DNA of 64,000 nucleotides from Girardinichthys multiradiatus (taxonomy: Eukaryota; Chordata; Actinopteri; Cyprinodontiformes; Goodeidae). Of this stretch, positions 55,591 through 64,000 are shown one piece after another (position 1 is the stretch's first letter; every line of letters begins with the position of its first letter). A program made the position numbers and the translations under genes. Location of the stretch: positions 6,978,119-7,042,118 of the forward strand of contig NC_061816.1 in NCBI RefSeq assembly GCF_021462225.1. The letters are read 5' to 3'. Under the pieces are notes generated by a model that was not told the origin of the DNA, did not search any database, and saw only the letters and a list, made by a program, of their open reading frames with translations.

Positions 55591-55874
55591 TCCAAGACGG
55601 GGCTGAAATGTTTGTAAAAGAGTGATGGCAACTGTTCACTATAAATAATCATTTAAACATGCCTGCTCCTGGACTTACCGCCAACCCTGCTATTACAAGA
55701 TGCCTAACTGACATCATAATGGATGGAGCTAAGATTGTGAACATAAAAGATAAAAGGCAAATATTTACTAAATATAATTTTCTAACAAAAACTATCTGCA
55801 CTGTCCGTTAAAAGCCAAGCTGCACTTTAAACAAGATGCCTACTGCATATCATAAGGGATGAATCTGAAATGAT

Positions 55875-56170
55875 TCAGGCTGTCTTGTGAATATCATCAC
55901 TGTGTGGTTTGGCTCAGTCTTAAAACATGACAGGGCTAGACTGCAATGAACAATCAGGTCTGCAGAGAGGATCATCAGGTGTGACCTTTTCTCCATCCAG
56001 GACTAGACAGGTCTAGGGTCAGGAAACAGGCAGCTAAGATCTCTGCAGACCCCACACATCCTGGACACAAACTGTTTAGATTTGTACCTTCAGCTAGGCG
56101 CTAGAGAGCGCTATTTGCAAAAACCAGCCGCCACACAGAGATTTCTTCCCCCAGGATATCACTTTAAAGA
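55875..56170 (+). pseudogene. LINE ORF2 C-terminal remnant (Rex1/CR1-like)
   Basis: The plus frame near 55890-55985 reads NIITVWFGSV then HDRARLQ, a stop, and TIRSAERIIRC, which fits the SITVWY-x-S-A and DRARLQRVVRSAEKIIGC motifs at the end of Rex1/CR1-type reverse-transcriptase proteins. 'gtctagggtcaggaaacagg' followed by agctaagatctctgcagacc and cacacatcctggacacaaac continues the same family. The AT-rich tail follows. Confidence 0.65.
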
Positions 56171-56290
56171 ACACTTATGAACACTCGATAACAGGCATAT
56201 TTGCTCTGATTCAACCTTATGTTCTTTTGTAAAAACACTGCACATGTGCATTTAAACTTGTTTTATTTCCCACCAAATTTTAAATATATG

Positions 56291-56296
<6 letters not shown>

Positions 56297-56336
<40 letters not shown>
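56297..56336. repeat. TA dinucleotide microsatellite
   Basis: About 20 perfect TA units, ending two bases before the left end of the Tc1 element. TA is the target site of Tc1 elements. Confidence 0.95.
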
Positions 56337-56338
<2 letters not shown>

Positions 56339-56341
<3 letters not shown>

Positions 56342-56374
56342 TGCTCAAAACAATAAAGGGAACACTCAAATAAC
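56339..56374. repeat. Left terminal inverted repeat
   Basis: Begins CACTGCTCAAAACAATAAAG. Five mismatches to the right repeat over 36 bp. Confidence 0.85.
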
Positions 56375-56596
56375 ACATCCTAGATCTGAATGAATGAAAT
56401 ATTCTCATTGAATACTTTGTTCTGTACAAAGTTGAATTTGCTGACAACAAAATCACACAAAAATCATCAATGGAAATCAAATTTATTAACCAATGGAGGC
56501 CTGGATTTGGAGTCACACACAAAATTAAAGTGGAAAAACACACTACAGGCTGATCCAACTTTGATGTAATGTCCTTAAAACAAGTCAAAATGAGGC

Positions 56597-57620
56597 TCAG
56601 TATTGTGTGTGGCCTCCATGTACCTGTATGACCTCCTTATAATACCTGGGCATGCTCCTGATGAGACGGTGGATGGTCTCCTGAGGGATCTCCTCCCAGA
56701 CCTGGACTAAAGCATCCACCAACTCCTGGACAGTCTGTGGTGCAACGTGACGTTGGTGGATGGAGCGAGACATGATGTCCCAGATGTGCTCAATCGGATT
56801 CAGGTCTGGGGAACGGGCGGGCCAGTCCATAGCTTCAATGTCTTCATCTTGCAGGAACTGCTGACACACTCCAGCCACGAGGTCTACCATTGTCCTGCAT
56901 TAGGAGGAACCCAGGACCAACCGCACCAGCATATGGTCTCACAAGGGGTCTGAGGATCTCATCTCGGTACCTAATGGCAGTCAGGCTACCTCTGGCGAGC
57001 ACATGGAGGGACATACGGCCCTCCAAAGAAATGCCACCCCACACCATTACTGACCCACTGCCAAACCGGTCATGCTGAAGGATGTTGCAGGCAGCAGATC
57101 GCTCTCCACGGTGTCTCCAGACTCTGTCACGTCTGTCACATGTGCTCAGTGTGAACCTTCTTTCATCTGTGAAGAGCTCAGGGCGCCAGTGGCAAATTTG
57201 CAATTCCTGGTGTTCTCTGGCAAATGCCAAGCGTCCTGCACGGTGTTGGGCTGTAAACACAACCCCCATTTGTGGACGTCGGGCCCTCATACCATCCTCA
57301 TGGAGTCTGTTTCTAACAGTTTGTGCAGACACATGCACATTTGTGGCCTGCTGGAGGTCAATTTGCAGGGCTCTGGCAGTGCTCCTCCTGTTCCTCCTTG
57401 CACAAAGGTGGAGGTAGCGGTCCTGCTGCTGGGTTGTTGCCCTCCTACGGCCTCCTCCACGTCTCCTGGTGTACTGGCCTGTTTCCTGGTAGCGCCTCCA
57501 GGCTCTGGACACTATGCTGACAGACACAGCAAACCTTCTTGCCACAGCTCACATTGATGTACCATCCTGGATGAGCTGCACTACCTGAGCCGCTTGTGTG
57601 GGTTGTAGAGTCCGTCTCAT
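56597..57620 (-). pseudogene. Tc1-like transposase (DD34E), stop and frameshift
   Basis: The natural start is the ATG at 57620 ([15 protein letters not shown]). A TGA at 57551-57549 interrupts the first helix-turn-helix where the family has Arg (CGA to TGA, a CpG-type change). The frame then stays open for 233 codons from 57545: helix-turn-helix ([16 protein letters not shown]), GGGRRRATT basic linker, second DNA-binding part, LFTDERRF (first Asp) and LLMQDNGRP (second Asp). Near 56878 two bases are missing, shifting the frame. The remaining 97 codons hold WPARSPDLNPIEHIW (catalytic Glu) and end GGHTQY. Corrected for the gap, the second Asp and the Glu are 34 residues apart. It is not functional as it stands. 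Confidence 0.85.
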
Positions 57621-57879
57621 GCTACCACGAGTGTGAAAGCACCACCAACATTCAAAAGTGACCAAAACATCAGCCAGAAAGCATAGGTACTGAGAAGTGG
57701 TCTGTGGTCCCCACCTGCAGAACCACTCCTTTATTGAGTGTCTTGCTAATCGCCAAAGATTTCCCCCTGTTGTCTATTTCATTTGAACAACATCATGTGA
57801 AATTGATTGTCAATCAGTGTTGCTTCCTAAGTGGACAGTTTGTCTTCACAGAAGTTTGATTTACTTGGAGTTATATTGA

Positions 57880-57915
57880 GTTGTTTAAGTGTTCCTTTTA
57901 TTTTTGTGAGCAGTG
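57880..57915. repeat. Right terminal inverted repeat
   Basis: Reverse complement begins CACTGCTCACAAAAATAAAA. Confidence 0.85.
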
Positions 57916-57917
57916 TA

Positions 57918-60765
57918 CATATTTAAAATGTCTGTGCACTGAGAGCAATGTGGAACCAAAGTTAAATTCCTTGTTTGTGTCACAAACTTGACAAAATTTG
58001 GATTCCTCTAAAATCCTATTGTACAAACAAAATGTAACTGCTCAGCATGACCAACCAACAGAATGGTAAACAAGACTCATACGGTTTCCAGTAATCGATA
58101 GCAGTGAAAAGATGCCTCCTGGATATTATGAAAGTGAATAATTTATTATGAATCATGATTTCTATCAGACATAAAAAACATGCGGACTGTAGCATTTATT
58201 ATATGGCAAAGACCTAATTTAGACTTTTCTAAAATTTCACTTTTAGACCAAATATATCCTAATTTTAATCTAAAGGTTTGTGGGATAATATCACAGACAT
58301 ACTATATACTAATATCTGGAATTACTACTTTAGAGAGTTAGCTATATGGCCACCTAGAAAAGCTATTATAATGCCTTCTGAAATAACAGCATCAAAGTTT
58401 TAAATGTATATTTAAGTTTGTTTGCGTGTTCTTTAAACTCCGGATGAAAATTTCACATGTCAAACATCCGAAAACGTGATAAACTCCTCAAAAAGCACTT
58501 ATTTGTTTCGTGTTGTCATGATCATGGAAGGTCTCCGTACACATTGAGTACATACATACAAAGTGTGTGTTACGATGCCTTGCATATTTCATCCAGATGA
58601 TGCCTCCTCTCTCTTGGTACAGTGGGACCCTGCGGGGAGCTGCCGCCGATCTGCGGCTCGGTCATGATCCGCGAACTCTTCACTCTTTGTTTACTCTCAC
58701 ACAGAGCCGGTGATGAGAGCCTCCTCTTCTTCCTCCCACCCCTCCTGCCACCACCTCATTACCTCCTCTACCTGATGGGCCTCTCTCTTTCTCTCCCTCT
58801 TCACTTTTATTTATAAATGTATCTATTTTAGCCTGGCTTTGCGGGTTACCGTTTTTAATATCATCGGTGAAACATGATTATTACCTCTTAATGCTGAAAT
58901 TACGGGGGCATTCTTTTTGTCATCCCCGCCGTTGCATTTTTCCTGTGTAGCACCCCGTGGCAGGAACATCTTTATCTCCCCATGTGCTCCTAGTTTTAAA
59001 ACCTTTACCCCCGCTGTTTGAAAAATATTTCTCATTTTCCTCCCCCATGGCGTGGAGAAATCCCCATAGGCAAACCATTAGTGATCTTTCTGCCTTTCCC
59101 AAACACTTATTACTATCACCCGCACTCCTTGAGCTGCCTCATTGGCTTTTGGTAAATTATGCAAATAAGGTGATCTTCGAACATATAGTTTTGCTGTTTT
59201 TCTGCAACTGCGCAAGTTTGCACAGCCCCTCCACCAGAGCAGCCGCGGCACCATTAAAGTGACTGAGCACGTCAGCAAGATTTATGCATCAGTGACAAAT
59301 TATAATGCTTTGTTGCTAATTTCCCCGCTGTTTCTTCAGTGCCCAGGTTTAGTTATGTGTTTGCCTTTTGGTGAGGCCTTTGGTTGGGAGTTTTACTGGA
59401 GGTTTTTTTTTTTTCCTTTGCATATCAATGTGTCACATCACTTCACATCTGCAGAGACAGGAGGCTGCAATCCATGCGAATCTGCTGTTTGACTCATTAC
59501 AGATGAAGCTATTCTAGAGTTTCACTTTCTGAGACAAACAAAAGTGCAGACAGGGAGGTAGAAGATGTACTTTTTTTTTGTTTCCATTAGCTTATTTTTG
59601 CATTAGAAAAGATAGAGTTGTTTGGCAATGGATGAAATAATTTAAAAGTGACATTAAGCGGAGACTTTCAGAGGAGATGGAGAATCGGTAAGCTTCATGC
59701 ACTGCGTAATTGTTTTTCATTTACTTTGAAAACATCTAGCTGAAAAGATGGGCCGTTTCAATGAACAGATTAGGGCCTGCGAGCACAAACAAATGACAAA
59801 TCCCTCTTAACCCTGTGAGCTTCTCCCCCCAACCCCGCCAACAAACACACCTCAGCCCGTCAAATGCTCGGCTCCGGCGATGTTATTAAACACAACTTTC
59901 GCAGATTTACTTCCTTCAAAAAGTGCCATTTAACCAGACGGCAGGCAGGAAGTAAAAGCAGCGCCGGGAGGGGAATTACAGGTTGCCAGCGCTCCGTCTC
60001 CGCAGAGGACTGACAGGGCCGTCATTTTGCCGGCGGGGCCACCTCCCGTGTTGTTGTGACAACCGGTCATTACCCATCGCTGAGATGCTCTCAGCTGCAG
60101 GTTTCAACCCAGATGCAAATGGACGCAAATGGGCTCCGACCGCGACCAAGCTAATAACGTCCTTTTCATCTGCTTCTTTTTTTTTTCTTTTTACTATTCC
60201 CTGCACCCCCCTCCTTCTGTTTCTTCTCCTGGCTTTTCCCCTTCAGCACTTAGCCATTTAAGGTGGACACTAGATAGTTTCAACGGAAAATGTTGTGAAG
60301 ATTTAGGTTATTACAGCTAAAGGTGCAGAAACCCTGCATGAACAAAAGAGATTAGGATAAAGCACAATGCATCACCTGAGATGTTCACTAATATTTTGCT
60401 TAATGAAATCCGTAGAAAAGGAAGTGCATAGTTTTTATCTGGGCCAGGTCTTTGAAAACAATACGGTTAAATTAAGACAAAATAAAGGATTTTTAAATAA
60501 AAGACCCAATGAAAGGAATTTGATTTATAGTGAGCATTCATTTTGGGGAAGAAATCAAGTTACCAACAGTTGAGGTGCAACAGTCATCAGCTATTAGAGT
60601 CCCAGTAGATAGGAATATTACTGAATTATTAAAGAAGCATTATTGCAATATTCCTACCAGTGTTGGTGACAATGCTTACAATCATGTTTTGATTTGAGGA
60701 CATTTACACAACTCTGCTAGACTGAACAATATCAAGAGTAGCCAGCAGAAAATTTAGGGTTTGAA
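57918..60765. other. Single-copy DNA with enhancer-like islands at ~58840-59345 and ~59820-60120
   Basis: No gene is visible. 58840-59345 is repeat-free apart from a T-run after it. It contains octamer ATGCAAAT (59159-59166), 'caaaccattagtgatctttc' and 'gacaaattataatgctttg'. A second octamer lies at 60113-60120. Several 60-100-codon frames here lack protein-like pattern. Confidence 0.4.
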
Positions 60766-60960
60766 TTACTGAAAGAGAGGGACAATACATAATGATGTCA
60801 TCTGCATAAAAATGGAATTAGAAATTTGCCAAATTATCTCAAACATTAAGTGTTCAGAGAGTGAGAGCAGGAGGCCTAATATGGAGCCCTGTGGACCTCC
60901 TTGGGAGACTGGGAGAAAAAACAACATGGTGGACACACTGTGCGAAAGATATGTTAACCT
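60766..60960 (-). pseudogene. LINE reverse-transcriptase remnant
   Basis: On the minus strand SQGGPQGSILGLLL (near 60910-60869) matches the GVPQGSILGPLL motif and an intact YADD codon run lies at 60808-60797, at about the normal distance but in a shifted frame. The rest is not recognisable. Confidence 0.6.
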
Positions 60961-63249
60961 GATAAAGTTAGTTATAGGTTTCATCAGTGTCAGTGTTAAA
61001 TTATAAAACTAGAACAATGTTCAACATTGACAATTATAGACCAGTTGACTTGGCAAGTATATTTTTTATATGTGAACACATTTTTTGCATCTCAATAAAT
61101 GATATCATTGAGAAGTAAATTTTTTTTCAGTAATTTAAAACAAAAATAAACTCATATATAGATTAGTGATTATTATTATAGTATTTCAAATGTTTTCTTT
61201 GGTGTGAATTTTGATGATTATGGCTTACACCTAAAGGAATCCAGATAGGTTGGACGCAGCGATTTGGGAACAGCCAACCAATTGAGCAAAGCTCCTCTGT
61301 GCCTTGACTCTGAAGTCAGAAGTCTTCCCCAGGATTGTAAAGGCCAAAACATGGCTATAACATAACACTTCTCTATTTACAGTCATTTTAGGGCTCTTAC
61401 CTAATATTTTTATTTTGGAAACACTGATTGTTGTATTTAAATTAACTGCAAGCCAGAATACCAAAATTAACCGCAATACAATTAAAATCACCCTTTTTAA
61501 ACTCCGTTTTACTTCTTTCTAGCTCCCAGTAAAGTCCCCCATTTTCATACCTTCATAAGGAACTTTGTGCATAAATATATGTATCGTTTGCTTGACTCAG
61601 AAAATATATAATATATAATAAACGAGGTTTTATTCAGGCTTCAGGAAACATCAGACCAAAGAGTGTGTAGGTGCTGTATTAGCTGCTTATTTGTACAAAA
61701 TGCAATGTATACATATATTGTGTCTTAGGTTATCTTTATTTCATCGTTTTTGTTTTTTTTTTGCTAAATTGTTTGTAAGATTTTACACACGCTTGTCGAT
61801 ATGTCGAGACATTTAGTATTGTCAAAAAATTAACAGATGATTTGGAGGAAACAACAGAAGAAATCCATGAAATACTGTTGTGTATTATATAATTCTTAAA
61901 ATATATGAAATTAGCATAACCAGGATGTTTAAATGCTGTTCCTTCGATTTTAATTTGTAATTATGACTCCAGATACATTTGCCTGTCTGCTCCAGGCTCA
62001 GTGATGCAGTGAGTTGTGCAGGCACAATGCAATTTTTTTTTCTTCTGCAGGACCCAAATGATGTCTCTCATTGCTATAAATAATAAATGTGCGCCGATGA
62101 TGGATGAGCTTATCAGCACGGCCACTCAGGTTGTCTCTTTTGGTTTTCAGCAGTCCATCTGAGCGATCAGCGGCCGAGCGGCTGCGTGCGGGTCGCTTGT
62201 TTTACCTGCTGATCTGGGAGCTGCTTCACTCAGCTGCTCCCAAGGTGCTAACTCATTATTTTTACAGTCGTCGGGGGTCAGTGTGCTCAAAAAGCAGCAA
62301 TACGTCACATTTTTAATTAGATTAATTTGCTGCTTTATGTGAGTACATTTTTTTTGCTTCATTAAATTTAATTAAAATTAAAATGTTTGAAATATACTAT
62401 TAAATGAAGTAAACCAACATGTGTTCTGATAAAATACACTTTTTAAAAATAAATTAAAATCAGTAAGACCCCCACCTACACTTATTTGCTTCAAACATAT
62501 GTTTCTTAGGCAGAAATATTTCATCACATTGTTCTGGAAAAAACTCACCCTCATTCTCAGAGGTCAGATCTGATTAAAGTCCCGGTCCATTAGCAGCAGT
62601 GAAATACTTGTGTTCTGGGTAAACAGTAGCAGTAGGGGACAGCTTTTCACAGACAGGAGCTGTCCACCTTCTGCAGACTCTTTTCTCTGTAATGGCACAA
62701 AATGTGACAGGTAGACAGAAACCAGCAGCTGCACAGAGAGGCAAGGCTGCATGGCCAACATGCTTGAGATTCAAACCAGAAGGACACAGAGAAATGCATC
62801 GTTAACAGGTCTGTCAGTGATGCTTATTTTCCATAGGACAGCACTTTAAGGTAGTGGCTGTGAACTAAATGCATGTACTTTATTATTTACTAAAAATGTA
62901 TCATCACCAGAATTATTTGCCCATTTAAAACTATTGCAGATACACTGACTGCAGTTTTCATGACTGCAGCTCAGCTTACTCAAGTTGCCAAATAAATGAT
63001 GCTGCATCTTCACCACTTCTGTTCTGAAAGCTTTAAAATTAGCATGTTCAAGGACCAGAAAAAAGTTACTAAAGTGTCAGAAAATTTGTTTTTTTCTGAC
63101 ACCATAATGATGATCATAATATAGAAATGTTTTGTTACAGCCCACACAATCATGGGGTAGACTACTGACTCCCTCTATAAAGAGGGTAAGCCACAAGAAT
63201 ACTGTATCTAAGCAAATTAATAGAAAATTTAGTGGAAGGAAAAAAATTG
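60961..63249. other. AT-rich intergenic DNA with a balanced segment at ~61960-62300
   Basis: No gene or transposon recognised. 61960-62300 is GC-balanced and non-repetitive (for example aatgatgtctctcattgct and gtgcgccgatgatggatgag). Confidence 0.4.
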
Positions 63250-63500
63250 TTATAAAGATTATTATAAATGTTTTAGTTGCAGTTTATTCATATGTAGCCA
63301 ATTCACAACAAATGTCGACTCAAGGGACTTTACAATAAAAAAGTAAATAAAATTTACCGACAGATTCTAAGTCAACTAATTCCAACTGATTGTAGTTATC
63401 ACACTATGTAGCCAAGTTCAGTTTATTATTCAAATTGTTTTCTACCTGAGGTTTCTACCTGAGGAAACCCAGCAGATTACAACAGAGTACAATCAGTGCA
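63250..63500. repeat. Dispersed teleost-type repeat
   Basis: 'atgtagccaattcacaacaa', 'atgtcgactcaagggacttt' and 'ctgaggaaacccagcagatt' match a common fish repeat as I remember it. A diverged piece lies near 3412. The element type is uncertain. Confidence 0.4.
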
Positions 63501-64000
63501 CTCCTTTTGTATTTTAATGCAGACTTTAAAGCTGAGTAACGGACATATTTACCTTCATCATATACATTTGCAAATTTACTTCTTGATTGTATCACTCTAG
63601 TTTCTAGTGAGATTGTTCACAGCGTTGTACGTATGATGGGTGCACAAACAAGTTGATAGATATTTTTCATTGTACATTTAAAAGTCAGAGTTTAACTTCA
63701 CTCAACAGCTAAATAATAAAAAGAAATTAGCCAATTCCAACTAAATCAATGAAACCAGCAAACGCTGACGCTTCACCCAGTGAAACATCCACACCAGAAC
63801 TTTATCAATAATACAAAATTAGCCACATTGCTATTGTTTGTTCATGGACTGGTAAAAAAAAGGGACAACTATGGATTTTTTAATGGCCAAATGTGCAATT
63901 CACCAGTCAAGCTGGTAAAATTATCTGATTTCTTTCCTCTTCCAAGCAATCATTGGTGACCAAGTTCTTTTCTTCACTTCTATCATCTGAAATAAACACG
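63501..64000. other. AT-rich intergenic DNA
   Basis: Nothing recognised to the end of the window. Confidence 0.45.

Larger units (their letters stand above)
56339..57915 (-). mobile_element. Tc1-like transposon (CACTGCTCAAAA-end family), broken
   Basis: The 1,577-bp element has 36-bp inverted repeats with 31 matching positions (56339-56374 and 57880-57915). TA follows the right end (57916-57917). On the left the expected TA reads TG beside the TA microsatellite. It carries one transposase frame on the minus strand, full length in extent but with at least two disabling changes. The family is very common in fish and I also associate it with transfer to lampreys, which I cannot verify here. Confidence 0.88.

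Noticed and set aside
57072..57557. 161-codon plus-strand frame
   Set aside because: It is antisense to the Tc1 transposase, whose motifs are on the minus strand.

Overview
This window looks like an intergenic, repeat-rich stretch of a ray-finned (teleost) fish genome. No host protein-coding gene, rRNA or tRNA gene, CRISPR array or bacterial-type operon could be supported. The assignment to teleosts rests on the mixture of mobile elements. These are several Tc1-like families (including a Sleeping Beauty-type fossil and the family whose ends begin CACTGCTCAAAA), a Ty3/Gypsy LTR retrotransposon, solo LTRs, L2/CR1/Rex1-type LINE fragments and tRNA-derived SINEs, with the AT-rich background and simple repeats usual for fish. 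Family names come from recalled sequence similarity, not from a database search.

Layout, left to right. 1-1.5 kb: Tc1-like fossil whose 5' end is repeated in tandem (about 150-bp unit), with a LINE 3' tail. 1.5-10.3 kb: mostly single-copy DNA with minus-strand Tc1 fossils (3.2-4.1 kb), tRNA-derived SINEs (6.6, 8.8 kb) and a GGAT minisatellite. 10.3-13 kb: two degenerate minisatellites. 13-17.9 kb: single-copy DNA. 17.9-18.8 kb: minus-strand LINE remnant. 22-29.4 kb: a transposon cluster with Tc1-derived repeats, a solo LTR with its target duplication, a deleted Gypsy element (25,070-28,230) flanked by the 5-bp duplication ACTGC, and another Tc1 fossil. 30.2-31 kb: A-rich tract. 32.8-33.9 kb: Tc1 fossil and a tandem repeat of about 290 bp. 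35.3-36.9 kb: LINE reverse-transcriptase fragment followed by the best-preserved transposon here, a Tc1-like element with a DD36E catalytic triad. 38-41.4 kb: Sleeping Beauty-type fossil, then a SINE abutting a second solo LTR. 43-48.6 kb: an apparent ancient tandem duplication marked by a SINE, a 15-bp minisatellite and two single-copy blocks in the same order. 49.9-51.6 kb: a tandem repeat interrupted by an internally deleted Tc1 element. 55.4-57.9 kb: SINE, LINE and a nearly complete but broken Tc1 element beside a TA microsatellite. 58-64 kb: mostly single-copy DNA with one more LINE remnant.

Several single-copy islands (around 7.6-8.4, 13.2, 29.5, 31.6-32.2, 34.5-34.85, 39.5, 58.8-59.3 kb) have mixed base composition and clustered TAAT/ATGCAAAT-type homeodomain and POU motifs. 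This is the texture of conserved enhancers in gene deserts around developmental regulators, but without alignment to another species it is only a suggestion.

No new multi-gene system is visible. The most useful observations are the near-intact DD36E transposon, the Gypsy element with intact target duplication but only 18 bp of its 3' LTR, the transposon-derived tandem repeats, and the colinear duplication at 43-48.6 kb.
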